A program made the position numbers and the translations under genes. From contig CALCSP010000503.1 of the NCBI GenBank assembly GCA_937893785.1, positions 1 through 14,779 of the forward strand: 14,779 nucleotides of DNA. The letters are read 5' to 3'. Under the pieces are notes generated by a model. The model searched no databases, had not been told where the DNA came from, and saw nothing but the letters and a program-made list of their open reading frames with translations. The stretch comes from an uncultured Verrucomicrobiales bacterium. Lineage in GTDB: Bacteria; Verrucomicrobiota; Verrucomicrobiia; Verrucomicrobiales; DEV007. Positions 1 through 7,249 of the stretch are shown one piece after another. Each line of letters begins with the position of its first letter. Within the stretch, counting starts at the first letter, position 1.

Positions 1-3000
1 TGAATCCCAAACCTGGATCCTTCAATGTCGACCTCTCCGGGAAAATTGATCTCGACGCATCGGCAAGCTATGACCCGGAAGGCACAGCGCTTAGCTATTT
101 GTGGACAGTCAGCCCGGACGCAGGCACTAATCTTTCCAATGTATCAACCGCGAATGCTGTTTCCCGCTTCGGCTCCCCTGGACTTTATGAGTTTACACTA
201 CAGGCTACAGACGGCGACGGCAGGGAAAGAACCCTGACTCGTGAAGCAGCAGTCTTTGCTGCATCGGGACAAAGTAACTTCAGCGAACCCATACTAGAAG
301 ATTATTGGACAGCGGAAGACATCGAGCTGCGGGATGGACACTCTCCCGCTTCATGGTATTCACTTGACGACCGTCCGGGCAAGCTGGTAATGGCAATCAC
401 CGAAGCGGATGCACTGCCGCTTACCATGAACAACGCCAAGCATCCGTTCCTCTGGCGGGAACTACCCGAATCAACTGACTGGTCCCTGCATACTGATGTA
501 TCACTGGACAGCCTGCAACAAGGCGACTTCGGAACCGGTTTAATGATCGAACTGCGGGAAGGTGCAACAAACACCCGTTACACTTTGATGATCGAAGATG
601 GTGACCACCTACGCGTGAAGCGGTCCACAGGCGGAAACTACAGTCAGCTAAGCACAATCGGTTGGAGCATGAGCGATGCAACTATACGTATTCGCCGTGC
701 TGGAAACCAGCTGCTTTTCCAGCGACGCGGGGAACCTGGAGAATGGATAAACATCTACAGCCGTGCGCTGCCCGCCGGAACCACTGCCCGTAAGGGGGGG
801 ATCTTTTCCAGTACCGGTAGTGCCAGAAACGCCCGCTTTGAATTTGACTATGTATTGCTCATCGATCCCGGCCTTTCCAATGATTATCTCGATGCCCTGC
901 GCATTACCGAGATTATGTACAATGCACCCAATGGTAGCGGGATTGAATTTATCGAATTAATGAACACCGGCAGCGTGCCAATCGACTTGGCCGGAGTTCG
1001 CTTTGACGGCGGATCACCTTTTAATGAACTGGTCCTGCCGAGCTACGTTCTCAATCCTGGGGCAAGGGCCGTTGTGACCAGTGATGCCGTGGCATTCGCT
1101 GCTATCTACGGTGCAGGCGTGCCGGTCATCGGCGAATGGTCCGGCGGTTCACTATCCAACGGTGGAGAGGAAATTGTCCTCCGCGATCCCGAAGGCAACG
1201 TCATTCATAGGTTCGAGTACAGTGATGGAAACAACTGGCCATCCCGTCCAGACGGTGGTGGCAGCAGCCTCGAAATAATCGATCCGGAAGGCAACTACGA
1301 TGACCGCAACAACTGGCGTGCCAGTATTGACTTTGGAGGCAGCCCGGGCAGCGCAGGCAGCAGCCCAAATGCCGAGCTGGAAATTTCCGAAATCCTTACC
1401 CATACAGACCTCCCCGAACTGGATGCTGTGGAAATCCGCAACCTGACCAATACACCAATTGATATCTCGGGTTGGTATCTATCTGACTCTGATACAAACT
1501 GGCAGAAATACCAAATCCCGCAGGGCACTTCTGTGCCGGCCGAAGGCTATCTGGTCATTGATGAGACCAATTTTAACCCGAACGGATTATGGAACCCGAA
1601 CGCTGGCGTGCCTCAGGCCTGGGAATTTGCAATCGGCTCAGGCGGTGACCAGATCTACCTTATTGAAACAATCAATAACGTGCCGGTTCGCTTCGCCGCT
1701 GACCGCGACTTTGGTGCCGCCCGCAATGGAGTCAGCTTCGGTAGCCACGCCAATTCACAGGGAGAGCAATTTTTCACGGCCCAGGATCAAGTAACCTTGG
1801 GATCAGAAAATACCAACCCACTGGTCGGTCCTGTAGTTATTACTGAGATTATGTATCAGAATGAACCCGGCGGCATGGACTGGATTGAGATACAGAATAT
1901 CGGCAGTGAGGCAATTAACCTCTTCGATGCCGCCATCCCCACACATGTCTGGAAAATCAACGGCCTCGACTTTGAATTCCCCGCGGAGCAAACACTGACA
2001 TTCGGCGGAACCGCCCTTATTGTCAGCGGTGACCCGGACACCTTCAGAGCTGAGAACGCAATTGACCCCTCTATAGCCGTTTACGGCCCTTACAACGGCA
2101 GCCTTCAGGACAATGGCGAAAACATCCGCCTGCAAATGCCGGAACCGGGCGAGCCAAATCCCGAATATATAGAAATTGACGCCGTACGCTACGATATCGT
2201 CGAACCCTGGCCGGCCGGCGGCTTGGGTACTGGTTACTCTATTGAGCGTGTATTCGGCAATGAGTTCGGAACAGAACCCCTAAACTGGAAGCTTTCAGCA
2301 GATATCGGTGGAACCCCGGGCGAAAGCAGCCTGCCACCTACTTCTCCAAGGATCGAAAGCAATGCCACAGACATTTCACTTACTTCCACCTTTGGAGAAA
2401 ATACACAATCGCTGGACTTTATTTTGAGCAACTCCGGCAGTGACACTCTCAATTATACAATCAGTGACAATGCATCGTGGCTGAGTGTTTCACCGCCAAC
2501 GGGAACATCAAGCGGACTGAGCGACAACAATACCCATACCCTATCATTTTCCACTGCTGGGCTGGCTGGTGGCACTTACACGGCCTCAGTTACCATCACA
2601 GACCCTCAAGCGGGTAACTCTCCATTCATTATACCGGTAACCGTTCGTGTTGCCCAACCCCTGATAACAACGAATCTAAACAGCCTGAACCTAACCGCTC
2701 AGGAAGGTGAAAATACTGAGAACCAATCGTTTAATGTCTGGAACGGTGAAGCAGAGACAAACATGAGCTATGTGATCTCTGCGGATGTCTCATGGATCGG
2801 TGTTACCCCTTCAAATGGCTCTTCCAGTGGTCCCGCAGATGTGCGCAACCACACATTGACATTTAACACGGCCAACCTGTCTGCAGGCACTTACAGCGGC
2901 ACTGTTAGCCTGACGGCACCGGGCACACTGAATACACCGAAAAATATTCCTATAACGCTGAGTATCTCTGACGGCTTGCTAGTGCTGCTTGATGCCCGCG

Positions 3001-4037
3001 GCTTCAATACCGGTCCGGTTGCGACATGGCCAAATACCGGATTAGCCGGTGGAAACTTCGTTGCAGAAACAGATCAACCTGTTGCCGGACTAACTGCAGG
3101 TGTCACTTCCATTGCCTTTGACGGCACCAGTGACTGGTATGTCGGACCGACAGCACCGGCATCTGTCCTAGGAAACAACCCGCACACTGTCGAGACATGG
3201 ATATACAACCCCAGTGTTAGCAAAAGAGAAATTGTGGTCTCATGGGGACGCCAAGACGGTGGTTCAGGCAGCATGGTCTCGCTTAATCATGGTTCCATCG
3301 ACTCTGTTGGTGCCATTGAGCATTGGGGGTTTTCCACGGCCATGGGATGGGCAAATAATGAAGAGCCCAACATATGGTCTCATATTGCCTACACTTATGA
3401 TGGCTCCGGCAGATCCACGGTCTTCACCAATGGTGTAGAGAGCAACTTCATTGATCATGACCCACTGATCATTCAAGGCACAGATTCCGGCAACCAACCC
3501 CTGCCCTTCGTCATAGGAGCGCAAACCCAGTCAAACGGTAGTCGCTGGCAAACCAGTTCTGGCTCATTTTCCATTGCAATGGTCAAGGTTTATTCACGCG
3601 CCCTTAGCCAAAGTGAGATTGAAGCCAGTTACAACAGCGAAGCTCTCAACTTCGGTAGGCCGCCTACCGAAAATGAAGACCTCGATGGTGACGGGCTTAC
3701 AGCCTCGCAGGAAGCTGCAGCAGGAACCGACCCGGAAAATCCCGATACCGATGGTGATGGATTTTTAGATGGTGAAGAAATTGCACTTGGCACTGATCCA
3801 CTTGACTCAAACTCTCAACTCAAGTGGCAGTCGATCACCGCCGCACCTAACGGCAGCATTACCGTTACCTGGGAAAGCGCACCTGGGCGAACCTATGCGA
3901 TTGAATTCAGTGTGAATATGCAAGACTGGCAAACCCTGTCGAACGTGCCGGCTTCTGCAGGTTCCACGACCAGTCACGTGGACCAGAGTGTAACAGGAGA
4001 AACGAAACGCTTCTACCGCATCAGACTTGTTCAATGA
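1..4037 (+). CDS. Giant extracellular multidomain protein (PKD, lamin-tail x3, BACON-like x2, LamG-like, Ca-binding repeats), 5' truncated
   Basis: The reading frame is open to the left edge (first full codon at base 3), so the start and any signal peptide lie outside; 1344 residues are visible. Domains in order, with visible residue n at base 3n: PKD-like fold 1-85 (LDASASYDPEG); concanavalin/DUF1349-like sandwich about 90-292; three lamin-tail-like domains about 297-455, 458-605 and 609-780 (ITEIMY in the first and third); two BACON-like Ig domains about 781-990; a LamG-like domain about 990-1215; Asp-rich calcium-binding repeats about 1224-1272 (DLDGDGL, DTDGDGF); and a C-terminal beta module ending FYRIRLVQ. 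Such architecture is typical of secreted or surface adhesion and polymer-binding proteins in Verrucomicrobiota. No catalytic domain is visible; one could lie in the missing N-terminus. No PEP-CTERM-type hydrophobic tail is seen. The stop overlaps the next gene by ATGA. The exact role is unknown. Confidence 0.9.
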   Translation, partial: NPKPGSFNVDLSGKIDLDASASYDPEGTALSYLWTVSPDAGTNLSNVSTANAVSRFGSPGLYEFTLQATDGDGRERTLTREAAVFAASGQSNFSEPILEDYWTAEDIELRDGHSPASWYSLDDRPGKLVMAITEADALPLTMNNAKHPFLWRELPESTDWSLHTDVSLDSLQQGDFGTGLMIELREGATNTRYTLMIEDGDHLRVKRSTGGNYSQLSTIGWSMSDATIRIRRAGNQLLFQRRGEPGEWINIYSRALPAGTTARKGGIFSSTGSARNARFEFDYVLLIDPGLSNDYLDALRITEIMYNAPNGSGIEFIELMNTGSVPIDLAGVRFDGGSPFNELVLPSYVLNPGARAVVTSDAVAFAAIYGAGVPVIGEWSGGSLSNGGEEIVLRDPEGNVIHRFEYSDGNNWPSRPDGGGSSLEIIDPEGNYDDRNNWRASIDFGGSPGSAGSSPNAELEISEILTHTDLPELDAVEIRNLTNTPIDISGWYLSDSDTNWQKYQIPQGTSVPAEGYLVIDETNFNPNGLWNPNAGVPQAWEFAIGSGGDQIYLIETINNVPVRFAADRDFGAARNGVSFGSHANSQGEQFFTAQDQVTLGSENTNPLVGPVVITEIMYQNEPGGMDWIEIQNIGSEAINLFDAAIPTHVWKINGLDFEFPAEQTLTFGGTALIVSGDPDTFRAENAIDPSIAVYGPYNGSLQDNGENIRLQMPEPGEPNPEYIEIDAVRYDIVEPWPAGGLGTGYSIERVFGNEFGTEPLNWKLSADIGGTPGESSLPPTSPRIESNATDISLTSTFGENTQSLDFILSNSGSDTLNYTISDNASWLSVSPPTGTSSGLSDNNTHTLSFSTAGLAGGTYTASVTITDPQAGNSPFIIPVTVRVAQPLITTNLNSLNLTAQEGENTENQSFNVWNGEAETNMSYVISADVSWIGVTPSNGSSSGPADVRNHTLTFNTANLSAGTYSGTVSLTAPGTLNTPKNIPITLSISDGLLVLLDARGFNTGPVATWPNTGLAGGNFVAETDQPVAGLTAGVTSIAFDGTSDWYVGPTAPASVLGNNPHTVETWIYNPSVSKREIVVSWGRQDGGSGSMVSLNHGSIDSVGAIEHWGFSTAMGWANNEEPNIWSHIAYTYDGSGRSTVFTNGVESNFIDHDPLIIQGTDSGNQPLPFVIGAQTQSNGSRWQTSSGSFSIAMVKVYSRALSQSEIEASYNSEALNFGRPPTENEDLDGDGLTASQEAAAGTDPENPDTDGDGFLDGEEIALGTDPLDSNSQLKWQSITAAPNGSITVTWESAPGRTYAIEFSVNMQDWQTLSNVPASAGSTTSHVDQSVTGETKRFYRIRLVQ
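891..2342 (+). repeat. Three lamin-tail-like (LTD) units inside the giant protein
   Basis: Three successive units of roughly 150-170 residues each begin with an (I)(T/S)EI strand (LRITEIMY, LEISEILT, VVITEIMY). Each then has a (D/E)-x-(I/V)-E-(I/L) strand with a following N(T/L/I) turn (FIELMNTGS, AVEIRNLTN, WIEIQNIGS) and an L..G-type strand. Later strands carry GE(E/N)I or GDQI signatures (GGEEIVLRD, GGDQIYLIE, NGENIRLQM). These are hallmarks of bacterial lamin-tail domains, which occur in secreted proteins, often with CotH-type or nuclease domains. The units are strongly diverged from each other at the DNA level, so this is an old duplication. Confidence 0.7.
2343..2972 (+). repeat. Tandem pair of BACON-like domains inside the giant protein
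   Basis: Two consecutive units of about 105 residues align by eye. Both carry an SW(L/I)xV(S/T)P core, then a Gly/Ser turn (TGTSSG versus NGSSSG), then a strand with HTLSFSTA versus HTLTFNTA, then GTYTASV versus GTYSGTV, and a closing proline-containing strand (IPVTVRV versus IPITLSI). This is an internal protein-level duplication. BACON-type domains are known carbohydrate- or mucin-associated spacers in secreted bacterial proteins, so a spacer or binding role is inferred. Confidence 0.7.
3672..3818 (+). other. Thrombospondin type 3-like calcium-binding repeats (protein-level)
   Basis: The encoded stretch contains D-x-D-G-D-G-L and D-x-D-G-D-G-F loops, each followed by an acidic helix-like segment and a GTDP turn (AAGTDPENPD, ALGTDPLDSN). 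This is the usual pattern of bacterial thrombospondin type 3 / dockerin-like calcium loops that stiffen linkers near the C-terminus of exported proteins. It separates the LamG-like domain from the terminal module. Confidence 0.75.
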
Positions 4038-4909
4038 ATGGCTTGAACAAACCTTCCATCCTAGCAGCGGCACTTTTTTTCCTCGGGCTCTCACTAGCAG
4101 GCCCTGGAAAATCCGGACAAAAAGCGTCACTCATCACCCTAGCTTGGCAAGATAATTTCCTCACGATCCACCACCCAAGCATACCAGGTGGAAAGATCGA
4201 AACCTGGTATCTCGAAGCCTACTGCAGGCCAGAATCGACCAACAGAGTATGGAATAAGACACTCATCGGCCACAAGACCAAGTTGATCGATATCAGTGAT
4301 GATAAGACACAGCTAAGGTTGCGATGCACACTGGAAGACGGGGTAACCGTAGACCATGTGATCCGTGCCATAGCCAATGGAGTCAGCTTTGAGCTAATTG
4401 CCACAAACAAAACAAGTGAGGTTTCTCAGGCACACTGGGCACAACCCTGCACGCGTGTCGGGCCCTTCACAGGAACTGGACCCAGCGAGACTGAAAACAA
4501 ATATGCCTACCTTGCAAAATCATTCATTTTTCAGGATAGTGATGACAAGCCAGATTTCATGCCCACTTCCGATTGGTCGTTAAAGGCCCGCTATACCCCC
4601 GGACAGGTATGGTGCCCAAATCACGTTCCCCGTGCGGATGTCAATCCGCGACCACTGCATCCCAAGCCCCCCCATCTCGGGCTTATTGGCTGTGTCAGTA
4701 AAGATGACAAATGGATCCTAGCCCTTGCCTGGGAACCATATCAGGAGCTCTTTCAGGGAGTCATTCGCTGCCTGCACAGCGACTTTCGCATTGGTGGACT
4801 GGCGCCCGGCGAAAGCAAGCGCATCCGTGGCCGCATATACCTCATGCCAAATGATTTCCCTAGCCTGCTTGCCAGCTACCGTAGGGACTTCCTTGAACAT
4901 ACCCGATGA
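4034..4909 (+). CDS. Secreted protein of unknown function (conserved-looking family)
   Basis: Length is 291 residues. Residues 1-22 are a short basic start, a hydrophobic core (ILAAALFFLGLSLAG) and a small-residue region, consistent with a Sec signal peptide. The mature part looks like an all-beta protein with many Trp, Cys and His residues in clusters: WYLEAYCRP (58-66), HWAQPC (134-139), GPFTG (143-147), CPNHVPR (194-200), PRPLHPKPPH (205-214), and WEPYQELFQGVIRC followed by LHSDFRIGGL (233-256). From memory, similar secreted hypothetical proteins occur in Planctomycetota and Verrucomicrobiota, but I know of no assigned function. Its ATG overlaps the stop of the giant protein (ATGA), and its own stop overlaps the ATG of the SixA-like gene in the same way, so it sits in the middle of a coupled unit. 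A sugar-binding or epimerase-like beta-sandwich is one possibility, not shown by the sequence. Confidence 0.85.
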   Translation: MNGLNKPSILAAALFFLGLSLAGPGKSGQKASLITLAWQDNFLTIHHPSIPGGKIETWYLEAYCRPESTNRVWNKTLIGHKTKLIDISDDKTQLRLRCTLEDGVTVDHVIRAIANGVSFELIATNKTSEVSQAHWAQPCTRVGPFTGTGPSETENKYAYLAKSFIFQDSDDKPDFMPTSDWSLKARYTPGQVWCPNHVPRADVNPRPLHPKPPHLGLIGCVSKDDKWILALAWEPYQELFQGVIRCLHSDFRIGGLAPGESKRIRGRIYLMPNDFPSLLASYRRDFLEHTR

Positions 4910-5415
4910 AACGCCTCACTCTTATCCGCCATGCAAAATCCGACTGGGAATACCCCGAGTTGGATGACCATGATAGGCCGCTGAATAAACGTGGACTGGA
5001 AACCGCACCCAAGGTCGGAAATTATCTCATGGAAAACGATGTCAATCCGGACATCATGCTCAGCAGTACAGCAAACCGGGCAATCACAACTGCCAAGCTA
5101 ATTGCAAAAAAACTACAATTCAGACAGCAAAAAATTCAGGCTGTAAAAGATCTATATCTGGCAGACATTCCTGATTATGAGGATATCATTCGATCTCTCG
5201 ATGATACTGCCGGCAACCAACACCTCATGATCGTCAGCCACAACCCAGGCACTCATGAGCTTGTACAACACATTACCGGCGGCAACGAGATCAATCGTTT
5301 CACCACATGTGCCGTAGCCCTTATTGAACTAAATATCGATTACTGGGGGGAAATCGGACCAGGCTGCGGAAAGCTTTTACACTTTATCACACCAAAGGAA
5401 ATTCCTGCAGCGTGA
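4906..5415 (+). CDS. SixA-type histidine phosphatase
   Basis: At 169 residues this matches the usual short length of SixA-like members of the histidine phosphatase (phosphoglycerate mutase-like) superfamily. The catalytic RHG-type motif appears as LIRHAKSDW (residues 6-14, phospho-acceptor His9). It is followed by DRPLNKRG (23-30), the SSTANRAITTA segment with Arg58, and the second catalytic His in VSHNPGTHELV (His112). There is no signal peptide, so a cytoplasmic location is expected. E. coli SixA removes phosphate from phosphohistidine proteins such as phosphotransfer domains or PTS-related partners; the substrate here is unknown. The start codon lies in an ATGA overlap with the upstream secreted-protein gene, arguing for translational coupling. 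It ends 25 bases before the stop of the convergent ygfZ-like gene. Confidence 0.9.
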   Translation: MKRLTLIRHAKSDWEYPELDDHDRPLNKRGLETAPKVGNYLMENDVNPDIMLSSTANRAITTAKLIAKKLQFRQQKIQAVKDLYLADIPDYEDIIRSLDDTAGNQHLMIVSHNPGTHELVQHITGGNEINRFTTCAVALIELNIDYWGEIGPGCGKLLHFITPKEIPAA

Positions 5416-5440
5416 TTGGCCGGCCCGGAACAACAACCAC

Positions 5441-6271
5441 TTACTCTCCGGCGAACGCACTGGATCGCTTTGTCGCCATACAAGACAGCCCACTATCAGG
5501 ACAAACAGCCGTGGTCACGTTCAAGTCACACTTGGCATACCCGAGGCCAATCAGTAAATCTGGTGAAGGTTCCACGACACTGGTCACTTCACCAGCTTTT
5601 TCCCCTGCATCATCAAGAAGGCACCAACCCGGCTGAGGACACCCGCCACTGAAAGCAAGTGCCACCAGAGAGCGTCTGATGCGCCCAACACTCTGAATAC
5701 GTGAAATCACCTCTTGGCCAACGTAGCAACCTTTGTGGAAATCCACACTTTTTAGATCGAGCAATGCCTCCGCGGGCAATAGTCCTTGAGTCAATTCATG
5801 ACCCCAGCATGGGATGCCACGCTCAATCCTCAAAACCTCGGCATCAGACTCACTCATCCAGTCGGTGCCAGCAGGGAGACTTTCCGGACTGACCCACCTG
5901 TCATTACCCGGCATGGCATACCTCTCAGAGACTATACCATCTGAGCTGCGATCAAGATCATGAATAAGCAGGTATTCCTCGGTGCAGTCCTCCAGTTGCA
6001 CATCATCTGCGATCATATACTTCGAAAGCCGTTGGAATAAAGAATCTCGCAGGGAAGCATCAACATCAATCAAGAAAGCCTGACCATCAGCCTCAACAGT
6101 AATCCAGACCAGGGCCTCCAATCCCCCCTTGACCGAAGTGACACAGGCAGAAATCGCGCAATCAACACCTGCCCTGGTGACATCGTTGCTGACCTGACCG
6201 TTCAGGTAGCGGACACGGTCGGTTCCTGAAAGACGAAACTTCGCACGAGTGGAAAGATCAATGGATTTCAT
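5441..6271 (-). CDS. ygfZ: YgfZ/GcvT-like folate-binding protein
   Basis: Length is 276 residues, within the range for the YgfZ/CAF17 branch of the GcvT fold. The N-terminus has the expected FRLSGTDRVRYLNGQVSNDV stretch (residues 12-31). The family-diagnostic motif K-G-C-Y-V-G-Q-E-V occurs at 180-188 with the conserved Cys182, preceded by an ERGIP motif (150-154). In E. coli and mitochondria such proteins use folate to support assembly or repair of certain Fe-S enzymes, including a tRNA methylthiolase. The protein has no signal peptide and should be cytoplasmic. Its ATG lies 29 bases downstream of the dehydrogenase stop on the same strand, so the two are probably co-transcribed. No Shine-Dalgarno site is close to the start. 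The gene converges on the sixA-like gene with only 25 bases between stops and no evident terminator. Confidence 0.88.
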   Translation of the reverse strand: MKSIDLSTRAKFRLSGTDRVRYLNGQVSNDVTRAGVDCAISACVTSVKGGLEALVWITVEADGQAFLIDVDASLRDSLFQRLSKYMIADDVQLEDCTEEYLLIHDLDRSSDGIVSERYAMPGNDRWVSPESLPAGTDWMSESDAEVLRIERGIPCWGHELTQGLLPAEALLDLKSVDFHKGCYVGQEVISRIQSVGRIRRSLVALAFSGGCPQPGWCLLDDAGEKAGEVTSVVEPSPDLLIGLGYAKCDLNVTTAVCPDSGLSCMATKRSSAFAGE

Positions 6272-6300
6272 GATACATTTGAACTGCCCTGTATACCCTA

Positions 6301-7146
6301 CTAATCACGATAGTTCTCAAATACCACGGAGTAATCCTCCTCCCCCCTTCCGGCTTCCATCTGCTCAATCATAGCCGTTGCAGCAGATGAAAGAACAGGA
6401 AGTTTCATTCCGCTTTGATCCGCAAGGGCCAAGCCGAAATTTGCATCCTTCAACATGTTCTTGAGAGAAAAATGAGGCAGGTAATCTCCGGTTAACATTG
6501 TCGGCAACTTCATTGCTGACAATCCGGATGCGCAGCCATTTACCGCAAGTGCCTGTTCCATTTTCTGGGGGTCAACTCCCCCCTTTTCACAAACCGCCAA
6601 CGCCTCCGAAAGAATGGCCACTGTTGTGGCTGAAATCATGTTGGTTGCAATCTTTAATACGGTCGCATGACCGATGTCCCCAAGCAGGGTCACTGACTGG
6701 GCACTGGCATCCAGAACCGCACGAATCTTCTCCACGACTGCCCGCTCACCGCCAACGTAGTAGTTAAGCTTCCCCTGTTCCGCAGCATCCCTGCTTCCAG
6801 TAAAAGGACAGTCAAGGAAAGCAGAACCCGTCTTGCTTACACGAAGGGCTGCCTCACTCGTAGCTTCCGGCGAAACCGTTGCATGGTTCAAGACCACATG
6901 CCCTTCACCAAGTTGCGCAGCAATAGCATCCACTACCGAGAGCAGGGCATCGCCGTCACGAACAAATATCTGGAGCACTTGAGCCTGGTCGGCAACAGCT
7001 TCAGGCGAATCCAAAACATCCGGGTGCTCCTGCGGGGTTCGGTTCCAAACGAAAGTTTTCCAGCCCTTGTCACGCAAGTTCTGCGCCACCCGGCTACCAA
7101 TGATACCGAGGCCCAATACCCCGACTGCTATGTTTTTTTCTGCCAT
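6301..7146 (-). CDS. NAD(P)-dependent beta-hydroxyacid dehydrogenase (GLYR/3-hydroxyisobutyrate dehydrogenase family)
   Basis: I chose the ATG at 7146 (protein begins MAEKN, 281 residues) over an in-frame TTG three codons upstream, because the Rossmann strand follows at once. Residues 8-17 carry the dinucleotide fold with GLGIIG (12-17), followed by VWNRT (33-37); an Arg after the Asn at this place commonly goes with NADPH preference. The substrate-binding segment reads DCPFTGSRDAAEQGKL (112-127). The catalytic Lys is Lys165 in GHATVLKIATNM, with Asn169 one turn later. Family members reduce small aldehydes or oxo-acids such as glyoxylate, succinic semialdehyde or tartronate semialdehyde, or oxidise 3-hydroxy acids; the substrate cannot be read here. 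It is cytoplasmic. It lies 103 bases after the DUF1080 gene and 29 bases before ygfZ, so it may belong to either unit. Confidence 0.88.
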   Translation of the reverse strand: MAEKNIAVGVLGLGIIGSRVAQNLRDKGWKTFVWNRTPQEHPDVLDSPEAVADQAQVLQIFVRDGDALLSVVDAIAAQLGEGHVVLNHATVSPEATSEAALRVSKTGSAFLDCPFTGSRDAAEQGKLNYYVGGERAVVEKIRAVLDASAQSVTLLGDIGHATVLKIATNMISATTVAILSEALAVCEKGGVDPQKMEQALAVNGCASGLSAMKLPTMLTGDYLPHFSLKNMLKDANFGLALADQSGMKLPVLSSAATAMIEQMEAGRGEEDYSVVFENYRD

Positions 7147-7249
7147 TGCTAACAAATGGCTATAAACAAGAAGCTACGCCGAATAGCAATAACAATCACA
7201 AAGCATATTCCGAAAAAAACAGAGGTTAGGTTGTGTTTAATCAGCGAAA
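7147..7249 (-). promoter_or_regulatory. Intergenic spacer between DUF1080 gene and dehydrogenase gene; possible weak promoter
   Basis: This is 103 bases between two genes read on the minus strand. The half nearer the dehydrogenase is AT-rich. On the minus strand it contains TTGCTA, then 18 bases, then TTATAG, which could be a weak -35/-10 pair. A run of seven T's (minus strand, 7213-7219) is not preceded by a convincing stem, so I do not call a terminator. No Shine-Dalgarno site precedes the ATG. Confidence 0.25.

Noticed and set aside
99..101. TTG as the start of the giant protein
   Set aside because: The same frame is open back to the left edge and already encodes PKD-like sequence, so this TTG is an internal Leu codon.
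302..574. Antisense open frames within the giant gene (this one and several others on the minus strand)
   Set aside because: They lie opposite well-recognised domains, show no family features and have unlikely composition; they are coding shadows.
5418..5425. GGCCGGCC palindrome between the convergent sixA-like and ygfZ genes as a bidirectional terminator
   Set aside because: An eight-base palindrome cannot form a useful hairpin with a loop, and no T-run follows on either strand.
7213..7219. Run of seven A (T on the minus strand) after the DUF1080 gene as an intrinsic terminator
   Set aside because: The bases in front of the T-run do not form a GC-rich stem.
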